This document shows positions 22,975 through 35,593 of a stretch of DNA of 64,000 bases, piece after piece. A program made the translations under genes and the position numbers. The first letter of the stretch is position 1. Each line of letters starts with the position of its first letter. The notes beneath the pieces are model-generated. The model worked only from the letters and a program-made list of their open reading frames with translations, was not told the origin of the DNA and made no database searches. The DNA is taken from contig JACEEZ010025370.1 of assembly GCA_016584305.1 (NCBI GenBank), forward strand, positions 1-64,000, read 5' to 3'. Source of the stretch: Chionoecetes opilio (Eukaryota; Arthropoda; Malacostraca; Decapoda; Majidae).

Positions 22975-25195
22975 ATACCTATACTTGTAATAAATGCATA
23001 TTAGGGCAAACCTAATATATTAAATATATATATCGGTCGACTTCTTGAATCAAAACGTATAGTTCATCATATAAGTTTGGCCGCTATAATGATGCGGTGG
23101 TGGTGGTGTCAAATGTCTTACGTACACACGCACACACACAAACAAGGATAATATAACTTTATAATATCCTTGCACACAAGTGTCACGTGTGTCAGAGTGA
23201 GGTGTTAGCCCCCCAGTGTGTCTTGTCTGACCTAAAGAGCGAACGCGCAGTTCTCGTCCACTATAACAGAGTATCGCCGCGGCCACGGGTACGGCAGGCC
23301 TCGGTACGGCGTGGGCCAGTGGTCCATAGATGCTAATTTCGTGCACGCGGGACTCGAACCTAGGATCAGCGCATCAAGGTATACCCTGGGTACGTCTCTG
23401 TAGTATTCAGCGGGAGAATATTACGCTGAAAGGCTAATATGGCGGCAATGTATTATCGTAACAATCTGGCGGTGTTGAGCTAAAATCGGCCCATTTCGGA
23501 ACTCGCCCGATTTTAGCTCAACACCGGCAAACATAGTTTTTAGGTTTAGGTTAAGTTATGTGTAAGTTATATTTAGGTCTGGTTTAGGTCAGGTTAGGTT
23601 TATGATAGGTATGTTTTAAGTTTTGTAGAGTTATTTAGGTTAAATAAGCGTCCGCGGGACGATTTCCGAAATGGGCCGATTTTAGCTCAACAGCGGCATT
23701 TGAAGTGTCTCTTTAAATTTATTTTTCGGGCTCCCTGACAGCTGAGAGCAAGATGATTGGCCAGATAAGGCCGCGTTCATGCGAGGTGCTGCTCTGTGAT
23801 TGGTCAGAAGAATTTCCCCACACATATCCCTAGAATATCCCTAATATTCCCCACCCAGAGGCCACCGATCACCGTACGGGAGTGACTGCTCCTTTACGAG
23901 CAGCAACCTCAGCCCACCCTCGTAAGGTTATTGTAGCCATACACTCATAAGTTGTCCCTTACGAGGGATTTTCGAGCATCCCTGCCCAGGCGTCTGGCAG
24001 TCTGGGCAGGGATGCTCAAAAATCCCTCGTAAGGGACAACTTATGAGTGTATGGCTACAATAACCTTACGAGGGTGGGCTGAGGTTGATGCTCGTCCCGA
24101 GCCGTCACTCCCGTACGGTGATCGGTGGCCTCTGGGTGGGGAATATTAGGGATATTCTAGGGATATGTGTGGGGAAATTCTTCTGACCAATCACAGAGCA
24201 GCACCTCGCATGAACGCGGCCTTATCTGGCCAATCATCTTGCTCTCAGCTGTCAGGGAGCCCGAAAAATAAATTTAAAGAGACACTTCAAATGCTGCCAG
24301 ACTGTTATGATAATACATTGACGCCATATTAGCCTTTCAGCGTAACATTCTCCCGCTGAATACTACAGAGACGTACCCAGGGTATACCTTGATGCGCTGA
24401 TCCTAGGTTCGAGTCCTGCGTGCCCGAGATTAGCATCTATGGACCACTAGCCCGCGCCGTACCCGTGGCCGCGGCGGTACATTGCCGCCATATTAGCCTT
24501 TCAGCGTAATATTCTCCCGCTGAATACTACAGAGACGTACCCAGGGTATACCTTGATGCGCTGATCCTAGGTTCGAGTCCTGCGTGCCCGAGATTAGCAT
24601 ATATGGACCACTGTGGCCCGCGCCGTACCCATGGCCGCGGCGGTACTCCGTTATAGTGGACGAGAACTGCGCGTTCGCTCTTTAGGTCAGACAGACACTG
24701 GGGGGCTAACACCTTACTCTTAGCCCCTCTCGCTTTACCACACGCATCACACCTGTCACTACGGTGTCTGTCTTTTTGTATACACTGCCGCATACGCAAC
24801 ACACACACACACAAAATTTGGGGTCCCCAAAGGGTCCTCCGTTTCAAAAAAGAAATTTCGCTCGAAAGGTCGTGTATTCTTATCTACGTATCTAAAGTTC
24901 AAATCTGAGCTGAGTGTACAAACCTATTTTTTATATGACAGAACAACTTTTTGGTGTCGATCGACGGGTTACGAACAACTTGTGTCAAATGTGCCCCCTT
25001 GCATAAGCTACAAACATTTTTGGGGTGTACAAACGCTTGTGAAATTTGTGTGTGTGCTGTGTACTCAACTTTGACACCCCCACCACCGCATCATTATGGG
25101 GCAAAACTTGTATATAAACTATCTTTTGATTCAAAGTCACCGAAATATATAGAATATTTGTTTGCCTAATATAATTATTAAAGTATGTATTAGGT
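22975..25195. repeat. 2.2-kb palindrome centred at ~23995
   Basis: Left arm ends 23989 (cctgcccag) and right arm starts 24002 (ctgggcagg), with 12 bases between. The arms match out to gaatcaaaa at 23046 / ttttgattc at 25124. The left arm carries a 220-bp insertion; the right arm carries a tandem duplication of about 185 bp (24300-24480 and 24485-24665). The duplicated unit includes ggttcgagtcc, a pol III B-box-like motif, so it may derive from a tRNA-related sequence. Confidence 0.85.
23473..23696. mobile_element. Small inverted-end insertion (MITE) in the left palindrome arm
   Basis: Begins ggtgttgagctaaaatcggcc and ends ggccgattttagctcaaca in inverted orientation. It is absent from the corresponding place in the right arm (about 24290). 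It contains degenerate TTTAGG/TTAGGT units. The left end is itself a small palindrome. Confidence 0.7.
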
Positions 25196-25439
25196 ACCCG
25201 TTAAAAATTCTTTTTCTAAAATTTTGGGCATCCCAATTTTCCCTTTAAATTTGGGGAAATTCTAAGAAAATTTTATCTACTTTCCATTTTGCTTTTGGGC
25301 AATTCTTCTATAAAATCGCACTTTTATTGAAAACCCCTTACAAATAATGTTTAAAATGAGTACGCAGGTCCAGTTTTTGCATCATGCCCCAAATATAGTT
25401 CCAAATACTAGCGTGGAAACTCTTTCTGATCGTTGGTTT

Positions 25440-27800
25440 CATCGGCACACATCCAGGTCCCCAGCCTCTACTTGGCCTAGAACGTGTCCATCATGTCCTT
25501 TTTAGACCTAACGGGCAGGGGTCCCCAGGGGGTGGGCCGGCCCGAAAAACCCTCTCTGGCCTGCTGCCCCACCATATTTGCCGCAGCCTCTGTCACCTTT
25601 TTCACGACTCTTGGTCTTTTATTGGGGATAAAAAACTCCGGAACCTCGTAGGGGTTGACCGGATTTCCGGGACGACCCCGACGGACGGGAATGCCGGCTC
25701 GTCCCTGGCCGGGCTGCCATTTTGTCATGTCTGCAAGCGGGTGGCTGACAAGTTCAGTTTGGGGGTGTGATCCGAGGTCGTACACGGGTTTCCCCATACT
25801 CCTCGCCCCCTCAGCTTCAAATCTGGTGACGGCAAACCTGCGGTCGTCCTCACTCTACTCGCCATCAGCGAGAGGGGCCCATTTTGATTGCGAACCATCT
25901 CCTTTCCCACGTAAAAGGCACAGTTTTGGACCTTTTTGGCTCGACCTCATCACTCTGACTGCGTGGGATGTGCTTGGGGCCCCCCTCTATCTGTGTAACC
26001 CTTGATGTCGTGTAAGTTTGAAGTAAAACCTGCGGCAGTACTTGACTAGGTTTTCCCAGGTGTTCGTTCTTTGCCATCATCCATGTTTTCTATCCAATTA
26101 CACGAGCGACGGGGCTGGGTAGTTCTGGAGTGGGACCCTTGCAACACTTGATCTCCTGCAGCTGGAGGGGAGAACGCCCCCTTCCAGCCTGGCCACTGGT
26201 AACCGCGGGGTCATGGCATTTTTGACCGTATACCCGTATCTCGTGGATCTTCACCCCCCGGGCCCCCTCTAACTCTGCGTTGTACTGCATCTCTTCACGC
26301 TGAAGCAGCTGCACCGGGGCCCTGTCAGTGAGGTGGGCCCTCGAGCGGTGACAAGGGGGCGCCGGGGGGAAAATCGTTTGTTGCAACACGCATTACTCCA
26401 AAGAGCTTGCGTCCCACTATTCCCCAAAAGGGGCTGAGTACCCCCTTCCCCCCGTTTGGCCCTATTGACCCTTGCAGTACGATCTGAGTGGTGGGTCGTT
26501 GTCACCAGCAATCAAGAGACCTGGCCCGTTAAACGCAGGCTTCCAGGGGGCCCCGGGGTCCTCTGGTAAAAACCCAAAAAGGTACCTTCCAGAGGGCTTT
26601 TCTTCACTGACCTGCCCCCCCTGATCAACCTTGGTGCATTTCCCATAGCTGTGGGGGCACCATCGCCCTGTTTGTCCTTCCTCCCTCGTAACTAAACCCC
26701 ACTTTTGGGGCCCGGGTGCTTCCCGGTAAAGGTCCCGGGCCGATCCAGGGCATCCTGCCTGCCTCCTCAGCTTTTAGGATCCAACCGGGTACGACATGTC
26801 TGGAAGGGTGGCCGTCAGCGATAGTCCTGGAAACCAGAAGCCAAGGCACGCATCAGTGGGCGGAACGTCAAACCCGGATGCTTGCCAGCGCCAGGTTCCA
26901 ACGGGCATTTATTTCTTTTTTGCAGCTGGCCTCCCCAAAGTACTGCATCACAAGGGGTGCCGGGGACCCAGCCTCTCCCTGGCAGTGGGTCTATCAGTAG
27001 GGCCTTCCTGTTGCTCCTCCTTTTTCCTCTTTCTCTGGGGCCCAGGGTAACGCCCTCCTCCCATCCTCAGAATCCGGGTGACTTCCCCGGGCCCCCGGAC
27101 TCTGCTCCTGCAGCTCAAGACTCAAAATTTTTATTTTCTGCTTTGCTTCTTCAGCTTAGCCTCCTCTTCTAACTGCTTTTTCTTTTTCTGCTTTCACTTT
27201 CTTCCTCTTCTTTTCTCCCCTGTCATCATCATTGCATCTCCTCCCCACTTTTTTCCTCTGGTATACAGCCCTCCAAATCTAAAGTAGGGACCTGCTGGCC
27301 AGGGGGGGTCACATGCACGTGGTTTTCGCGTGGCCAAACTGGGGTTTGGGCAGTGGGAAACCCGGGCCTTGCAGAGGAAGCTGTGGGGCAGGCCCTTATG
27401 TCAACACCTGTCCATATTCTTCTCCACGAATTCCTTTACTGCTTTAGTTCTGTCTCTCACCCCTTCACTAAACCTTCTTTCCAAAAAATCCACCTTCTGG
27501 GCACGGACCGGTCAATAACACCACGGAGGTGCAAACTGGCGTTTGATTTCTTCCCCTGGGCAAGCACCAGGGGGGTAATCCTTCGCAAAGTCTCTACTGG
27601 GTACCCCCCTTTTCACACCCCCCCGGGTGCCGCTGTTCTTTGAAAGGATTCCCCTCTTCTCCGGGGCCGCAAAACAGGCCCCATCTCGCAAAATCTCGTC
27701 CACCGCCAACAAAGGCGGCCCCCTTGGTCCAGAGCTCTTCTAGTTGCGGGGGTTCGACCCCCTTGGTTTACAAGGGAAACCTCCTGAAAAGACGATCAAA
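25440..27800 (-). other. GC-rich block with coding-like minus-strand frames, unidentified
   Basis: Markedly more GC-rich than the flanks. Minus-strand frames of 60-106 codons follow one another with shifts: 27712-27512, 26849-26625, 26389-26090 (QLLQREEMQYNAELEGARG), 26080-25865, and 25797-25477 (PYEVPEFFIPNKRPRVVKKV, ending RSKKDMMDTF). A lysine/glutamate-rich, coiled-coil-like stretch lies near 27250-27130. I do not recognise the proteins. The order suggests one broken gene inside the inverted-repeat complex. Confidence 0.35.
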
Positions 27801-28344
27801 AATTGATGATAGGGCAAATGAAACCGTTACTTTTTGCGGGGCTATGTTTTTTCATATAAAAAAAATCATTTTTTTCATAGCAAAAATGCTCAAACCAAAG
27901 GGGTTTAGAGGACAAAACCCCCCTTAGAAATTTAATTTTTTTAAAAAGAAAACCCCTGCCAAAAATTTGAATAAACTATTTTTCATTTTTATTCCCCCCC
28001 CTCGGCGTACCCCAATGGTACTGTTTTAAATATGTATAAAAGGGGGTTTATATGCATAACACTCACATTTTTTAAACAGCAACTGAAAAGGCTCTATATA
28101 CCAATAAAAATTAAAAATTTTGTGATACAAATTTTATTTTGTTTTTTGTTGATGTCTTGTCGCTTTAAATTCACTCCCGTAGAGGTTTAAAGGGGGGGGG
28201 CCCGACCTCCTTACCCGCGGTCCCGACAAGTGGGAAAACGGTTTTTCATCCCCGAGAGGCGTACGAGGGAAAAAACCCCCCGGTAATACTTACGGACCCT
28301 AACTCTTTCGAGCATCTCCCCCTGGCTGGTGGCGGGGGGTTTAG

Positions 28345-29540
28345 TCCTACTTAGGGGCTTGATCTGGTAAATTGCAGGGGATGGGGGCTGAAACTTTTTC
28401 TGTGTCGGTGTTTTTTGGTCTTTTTCTCTTCTTTCTTCTTAGTCTCTGCTTCTTTTTTGTTTTCTTCTTCTTTCTTTTTTTCTCTTTCATCTTAGTGCGT
28501 CCTTTTTCTTTCTTGTTTTTTTCTTTTCTTCTTTTTTTTTTCTCATGTCGCCTTCTTCTTTTTTGTTTCTTCTTCTTTTTTCTTTCTCTTCTTTTTTCTT
28601 GGTCGTCCTGTCTCTTTCTTGTTTCTTCTTTTTCTTCTTTCCTCTTCTTTTTTCTTAGTGAGTCCTTCTTTTTCTTTTTTGGTGCGTTGTCGGCTGCTCG
28701 AAAGCGTGGTGACGGGGTGAGTTTTCGATGAGCGGAAAAAAAAAATTGCAACGTTTTTCGACTTGGGTTGTGGGAGTTTTTTGGGGGGGGGCGGGGGCGA
28801 GTCACTCACGTAGGACGTGATCTTGTGACTGCGGGTTATTCTTCTTCTTTCTTCTTGCTTTTTCGTTTTGTAACGCGTAGCCCGACTTGTTTTCTGTGGT
28901 GCAATTTTTTTTTGCTCTTGCTAGGGGGTGTTGTTTTCACAAAGTCAAAATAATTTCCCTTTTTGGTTACACCAGTCTCTCGGGGATAAATTTGATCCCG
29001 TTAAGCTACTACTACTGTGCCCCGGTGTAGTTTAAACAACAGTGTTTGTTTTGTTGCAATGGGTCGGATTAATTTGTAAGATTTCCTTTTCTGGTTTTAT
29101 ACAAAAAAAAGGTTCTTACGATAACAAAAATCTTGCTTTCGTGGGCCCCTCGCTCACTTTCACCCGCTCGGTGCTCACTCAACACGATAGGTAATGTCGC
29201 TAATGGATCAAAAGCTGATCTAATTTTTTCCTAAGAACGAAAGAGTTTTGTCCTGGGGTATGAAAGTGACGTCCTAAAAAGTCACTCGACTAATCGCCAA
29301 TACAAGGTACTTCCGCGTGGAGCGCTTTGCTTTTGTTCTTTTTCCAAAAAAATGAACGATTCTTTACCAAACTGATGTTGTGGGTTTTTAAACTGAAAAC
29401 GATCTCATTTTTTAAATTTGGCAATGATTTACGAGTTTTCTCTTGACTTTCCGCTGAGGTAAGTATCATGCATTATATTCCAAGCCCCCTATTTTTTTTC
29501 TCTCTCTCCTACCTATTCATATATCTTCTAGGCTTATTCT
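28345..29540. other. Polypyrimidine tract and unassigned sequence
   Basis: 28390-28690 is a C/T tract with irregular repeats (tttcttcttt, ttagtgagtcc, ttagtgcgtcc). 28700-29540 holds no gene or repeat I can name. The text has many inflated homopolymers, like the block before it. Confidence 0.5.
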
Positions 29541-29559
29541 AGGCCTATTACACTCTCTT

Positions 29560-30820
29560 AACCCTAATTAATAAAAAACGTTGATGCACTGTTCTGTTCC
29601 AATGACCTACCCTTGGTGAATCCATGTTGTGAATCATTTACCAAACTATGCTTTTCTAAATGCTCTCTAACGTTTTTTGCAATAACAGATTCCAATAATT
29701 TATCAACCACTGACGTTAGACTAACGGGTCGATAATTTGACATTAGTCCTCTATCACCCTTCTTAAATATGGGGACTACATTTCCTTTCCTCCACATTAA
29801 CGGCACCTCCCCTATATCAACCGATTTCCTAAAAATGTGCACTAACGACTCACTAACAACCTCATTGCATTCTTTTAATACTCTGGGATAAACTTCATCT
29901 GGTCCTGATGACTTAAAATTCTTCATTCTAGCTGTACCCTCTTCTACCATTTCCCTAGTTATCATTGAGTTTCTCATCATCCTTTCCTCTAAACATCTGT
30001 TCATTATTATCAAGTACCACCTGTATATCCTCCTGAGTAAAAACACTTAAGAAATAATCATTCAAATTTTTAACATAAATTATCATCAGAACTTACAATC
30101 TCACCCTGCTCAAATTGTAACGGTCCCACTAAATCCCTAGTCTTTGTCCAATAGACCTGAAAAAGTCCCTTAAAGTCGGTTTTAGCCTGTCCAGTGACCT
30201 TAATTTCATACTTACCCTTTGCTGGTCTTGTTAAACTTTTCACTGTCCTCGCCATCACGTTATACTGTTCTCTGCTCACCTGACCTGCCTTAACCCTTAA
30301 GTACATGTTTCTTTTTACTCCAATATTGTGTTTTAAATTCGTAGTTATCCATTTGGGGTCGTTTTTCCTTGATATTATCGCTCTAAATGGAATATTCTTT
30401 TTCTGACCTGCAATTAAATTCCTTACAAATAATGTATAATCATCAGCAGCACTGACCTCACTGACCCCTCTCTCCGTCCGGACCACAGACCACACCTTCC
30501 TCTCCATCCTACACCCCCAGTTTATCCCCTCCAGATGTCTTCTTAATCCTGCATAATTAACCTTTCTGAAGTCAGGTACTCTATGCTTATTAACACTTCT
30601 AGCTCCTACTTCGCATTTTAAGCAAAACCTGATTTCACAGTGATCACTATAACTTAACTGATCTCGATCTTCCACTTCTGCAACTAAATCTTCCCTTTTT
30701 GTTAGTAATAAATCTATTATATTATCTCCCCTAGTAGGCTCCTTGATTGCTTACCTTAGAAAGTTATCCTGAACTAGATTTAACAATTCCTCTGCGTCAT
30801 TATCTCCTACAATTAAGGAT
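29560..30820 (-). pseudogene. CR1-like LINE fragment (endonuclease end and RT start)
   Basis: Minus strand. 30820-30070 reads ILDLLLTK-type and LSYSDHCEIRF (the SDH endonuclease motif), then the linker; 30046-29564 holds early RT motifs (SSGPDEVYPRVLKE, VVPIFKKGDRGLMSNYRPVS, HGFTKGRS). It breaks off before the catalytic YADD. The family differs from the jockey copies. Confidence 0.75.
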
Positions 30821-31539
30821 ATTCTTGGGGGGCTTGGCGTCTGCCGCCTTCAAGGTGAAGCACAACACAACTGTCCTCTCAAGACCAGTGGGCCAAGGTT
30901 TTGAAGGCCGAACTGGTATCAGAGAAAGATACACTGAATGAAGAGCTTTGTGCGGCAAAAGAAAATATATAAAAAATAGGATCTTTATAACTGGTGGAAT
31001 ATTTGTCTGCCTTAGCAGCGGCATGCGTTCTCGGACTGCTCTTTTTGAGCCCTGTATGCCAGTGATTGGCCAGGGTTGCCGAATGTCCAGCTGACAAAAA
31101 CCTAAGTATATTCCACACATAAATACGGTGGTGTGGAGGCTCTTCGCTGACTCCTTAACCAAAGCATCTGGACAATTGAAATGTGATACACGTGTACTGA
31201 ATGCTTACACGCGCGCCTTGATACGTAATTACGGACACAAAGTATGTTTTCAGTGATTGCTGTCTACAAACATATGTAGATAAGAGTAAGATTTCTGGTC
31301 TACAAATCTTACAAATGTTACAAATACCATAGCTATAAGCAGTTCGGAATTCACATTACATTATTACCAATAATGACAGTAATTGTCAAATAACATTGTT
31401 CACGTTGGGAAATCAAGTCATATTTATCTTCCATAGTTACGATAGAATGACTGCATTCCATAGTTATATAATACATTAGGCTATAAGGAAACGAGAGAAA
31501 AAGTTGATGTATTCTGTTCACCTCCTTCTCCTCCTTCAG
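30821..31539. other. Intron sequence, no feature recognised
   Basis: Includes a short lysine/glutamate-rich plus-strand reading near 30890-30960 (KVLKAELVSEKDTLNEEL) that cannot be tied to a family. The last 30 bases form the polypyrimidine tract of the next exon. Confidence 0.5.
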
Positions 31540-31619
31540 GTTCGGAACACGCCTCACGCCCTCCAGCTGCTTGGCTTGCTGATAAATCTGAACCAGTTAG
31601 ATTCAGACGATCAAGAAAG
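31540..31619 (+). CDS. INF2: INF2-like formin, exon b (FH3 helix)
   Basis: Acceptor ctccttcag ends at 31539; donor AG|GTCAGC begins at 31620. It enters in phase 0 and leaves two bases into a codon, which the first base of the next exon completes as serine. The 26 residues VRNTPHALQLLGLLINLNQL... DSDDQE match the segment after the VFxxLFxKV motif of INF2-type DID domains. The intron before it is about 21 kb and full of transposons. (TG)n starts 20 bases after the donor. Confidence 0.8.
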
Positions 31620-31632
31620 GTCAGCTGTGTAT

Positions 31633-31635
31633 GTA

Positions 31636-31675
<40 letters not shown>

Positions 31676-31743
31676 CATGTGTTTGTGCGTGTATGTATAT
31701 ATGTATGTGTGTGTGTGTGTGTGTGTGTTTGTGTGTGGGTTTT

Positions 31744-31842
<99 letters not shown>

Positions 31843-31848
31843 TTTTTT

Positions 31849-31882
<34 letters not shown>

Positions 31883-31895
31883 TGTGTCTGTGTCT

Positions 31896-31927
<32 letters not shown>
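31633..31927. repeat. (TG)n array just after exon b
   Basis: About 295 bases of TG on the sense strand, with a few TATG, TTTT and TCTG interruptions. Cysteine/valine frames over it are artefacts. Confidence 0.98.
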
Positions 31928-31929
31928 AA

Positions 31930-33030
31930 CTCGATAAAGTAAGTGCGAACACCGAAATCGATTTATAAGTGATCGGAGAGAAGTAGGTTAAGTGAGAAGC
32001 AGGACAGGTGTGTGAGGGTCTGCTCAGGTGTGATGAGTAAGCTTAGCAACCGTATACGGTTTATAAATAGACGACAAATTTATTTTTCACTATAATCTTT
32101 TACTCTCATTTTCCGGGCACCTCACTTTAAAGCTACTTCACAATACCAGATATCGTTATTTTTATATACATACGTTCAGAAAACTTTCGTTTTACAACCG
32201 TTCCATATCTCTTGGGACGTCGAAACCAATTACCTCAGTGATGATTATGAACATCTGCAGCAGCAATGGCATGGCTGGTGGTGAGTGTGAGAGTGGTGAG
32301 GCACTGGTCAACATTCCAATACTCTCTCAGCTTTACCGTATTGCCTCCTTTCGTGCTACTCTTTGCAGTACCTTACAACAGGAATATCAGCCTCGGTGCC
32401 CAATCGTATTCAGATTGTTGGTGCATCTATGCTTTTAATCAAGTAACTTTGTGTAAATAATATAGAAAGTATCGCATACGTACGCCTTTCCATCTATCGT
32501 GTGTTGTGTGAAGTTATGAATCTGCGATAACAGAGAACATAGTGCACGTGGATAGAGGTCACACTGGAAAGAGGTTAGTGTTATGACCGAGAGTTTGCAG
32601 CGTCCCTGTGTCACATCATGGAGAGGAGGATGAAAAAGTACCCATTACCTCTATCACGACGCTCACTCTATCTGTTCTGACTCCTGCCGTCGTCTTCATT
32701 ACCAGACAGATAGTAAAGAAATACTTGGTGAGGGTTTCGTTTCACACGCATTTGCAGTGTGACGGAGTATAACGTGATGATGCCTGGCGTGGCGTGTCAC
32801 CTGCCTCATGACGTCATGGTCGCAAATGTCTCTCAGCTGGTTGCACAATATTCAGTATGAAGTTGGCTGGCAATCCTGACTCTGTGGTCGCCAGTAAACA
32901 GCGGACCAGGTTTTTATAAGACTTTAGTACTACCTTCCAATACACAGTTACTGATTATTTAACCGGCTGACAGAAGTGTGTGTGTGTTGTGTGTGTGTGT
33001 GTGTTTATGCAGTTTCCAAGTATTCCTAGA
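31930..33030. other. Intron sequence, no gene recognised
   Basis: No domain or element found. A short (TG)n lies at 32977-33003. The open frame at 32238-32438 has no recognisable content. Confidence 0.5.
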
Positions 33031-35368
33031 TAGTGCATGGGCCAGCTATGCCCTACGTGCATCCCCCCCCTCCCCCACACACTTAAACCAAACCAACTTT
33101 TTTTAAAGCCCATATATATACTAAAAATTATTTTAAATGTTACCAAGAAAAAAACTCAATCCAACCAAATTTTTCAGCCGCTTGAAGTCGGGTACCCCTA
33201 AATGACGCTGACCGCGTTCGACATCGATCAGTGTTTGAGTGCTGATATACATATAATCATTGATCAAACTACTAATATATCTCCTATTTCAACAGCTGAT
33301 ACACCAAATGTTTATCCTTTTAGCTGTTTCCCCATACCTGTCGTGTAGTAGGTGTGATATAAACCAGTACCCATTGCGGTTACCGACTTCCGAACAGAAA
33401 ACTCAAATTGTTTACTATTTTCACTTTGTACATGTCATATTTCTGTCATTTATCTGCCAATATTCTAGTATTATCGTGGTTCCTGATTACACTGTGTTCC
33501 AGCTTTCATTTTGTACCTCATTCGTCACTTTCTCTCCAATAGGAGTCAACTTACGACCATTTTAATGTTACCAAATCATTATCGATTATGAATGTGTTGA
33601 TTTGGCAATTAAGTATCGCTTCTCTGGATTCATAATGTTTACGTATTGAACAACTTGTATTTGAATGGTTGTTTTTAATAATTGTGTTTATATTCCTCCC
33701 AGGAACACGGGATTAATATGAAAGAAATGAAACAACTTGTGTCATTCATATTTTTTACTGTTTTTCTCTTCATCTGTTTGCTTCATTAGATATAATTTGC
33801 ACTTCGTTAAGCATATTTTGAACTTACGAAAAACACAGTACATTTGACTTTGTATTGAGACTTTACCATGTTTACTGACCGTTAACTGACATCAGAAACT
33901 CGTAAGAATTAATGCTGACATAAGCCTTTCAAATTCATTATTCAACATTTCAGGAATTAAACGTTTAGTGTTCTTATTCTTGGTCACTGTCTGTTTCGTC
34001 GCCATCCAGGACACTCTCAATCATCGGCACGTCATCATCGTCACTATCTGAGTCGTCATCGCTTGCTTCATGAGTTTGGGAGTTCACTAACTCCTTCACA
34101 GAACGTTGACATGCCACTCTACCTCCCAGTCGAAGATCTCTTGTACAACACATTCACCGTGTCAATTACCAAGTGGGAATCTGGAAGTGAGCCCATATAC
34201 CAGAGCCTGGTGTCCCTCCTGCAGATGCAGGCTACGGCTGGACACACACGGATGACGGCCGCGAACCTCTCTGGTTTGAAGGAAGCATGAGTCCATCACA
34301 GCTGTCCAATGTTGCCCAAACTCACGAAGCAAGCGATGAAGACTCAGACAGTGACGATGATGACGTGCCGATTATTGAAAGTGTCCTGGATGGCGACGAA
34401 ACAGACAGTGACCAAGAATAAGAACACTAAACGTTTAATTCCTGAAATGTTGAATAATGAATTTGAAAGGCTTATGTCAGCATTAATTCTTACACGAGTT
34501 TCTGATGTCAGTTAACGATCAGTAAACATGGTAAAGTCTCAATACAAAGTCAAATGTAATGTGCTTTTTGTAAGTTCAAAATATGCTTAACGAAGTGCAA
34601 ATTATATCTAATGAAGCCAACAGATGAAGAGAAAAACAGTAAAAAATATGAATGACACAAGTTGTTTCATTTCTTTCATATTAATCCCGTGTTCCTGGGA
34701 GGAATATAAACAAAACTATTAAAAACAACCATTCAAATACAAGTTGTTCAATACGTAAACATTATGAATCCAGAGAAGCGATACTTAATTGCCAAATCAA
34801 CACATTCATAATCGATAATGATTTGGTAACATTAAAATGGTCGTAAGTTGACTCCTATTGGAGAGAAAGTGACGAATGAGGTACAAAATGAAAGCTGGAA
34901 CACAGTGTAATCAGGAACCACGATAATACTAGAATATTGGCAGATAAATGACAGAATATGACATGTACAAAGTGAAAAATAGTAAACAATTTGAGTTTTC
35001 TGTTCGGAAGTCGGTAACCGCAATGGGTACTGGTTTATATCACACCTACTACACGACAGGTATGGGGAAACAGCTAAAAGGATAAACATTTGGTGTATCA
35101 GCTGTTGAAATAGGAGATATATTAGTAGTTTGATCAATGGTTATTAATTATGTATATCAGCACTCAAACACGGATCGATGTCGAACGCGGTCAGCATCAT
35201 TTAGAGGTACCCGACTTGAAGCGGCTGAAAATTTTGGTTGGATTGAGTTTTTTTCTTGGTAACATTCAAAATAATTTTTAGTATATATATGGGCTTTAAA
35301 AAAAGTTAGTTTGGTTTAAGTGTGGGGGGGGGGGGGTTGCACGTAGGGCATAGCTGGCCTATGCACTA
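33031..35368. mobile_element. Fold-back element: 1.05-kb inverted arms, 236-bp spacer
   Basis: Arms 33031-34079 and 34316-35368 are near-identical reverse complements (tagtgcat... to atgcacta), flanked by AGA on both sides. The two 101-residue frames at 33260-33565 plus and 35137-34832 minus are the same arm read twice. The spacer and inner right arm (about 34215-34420 plus) encode GYGWT and DGREPLWFEGSMSPSQLS, followed by an acidic tail (DSDSDDDDV, TDSDQE) and stop at 34419-34421. This resembles the tail of proteins like the PIN/CXC one at 41-42.8 kb (weak inference). Confidence 0.8.
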
Positions 35369-35514
35369 AGAGCTATATTCGGTGTTTGCTTTGTTTTATC
35401 TCATGACCCAAAATTGTTCATGTGAGGTATTTTCAGGAATCCAGGAGAAGGTATATTATAAATTTAGGAGCAGTATTCTCCAAATAGAGAAGAGAATAGA
35501 TAGTAGAACATTCA

Positions 35515-35593
<79 letters not shown>

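Larger units (their letters stand above)
22640..28345. mobile_element. Large inverted-repeat-bounded complex
   Basis: Outer arms 22640-22990 and 27990-28345 are inverted copies: gagatgctcgaaagagtta near 22663 and its complement taactctttcgagcatctc near 28300, then gatgtctt...actcccgtag in matching order. The right arm is far noisier than the left. Inside lie a second palindrome (22975-25195) and a GC-rich block. No transposase was recognised. Confidence 0.6.

Noticed and set aside
30747..31162. Coding exon in intron 1 (KVLKAELVSEKDTLNEEL reading)
   Set aside because: Short, with stops nearby and no splice sites in phase.
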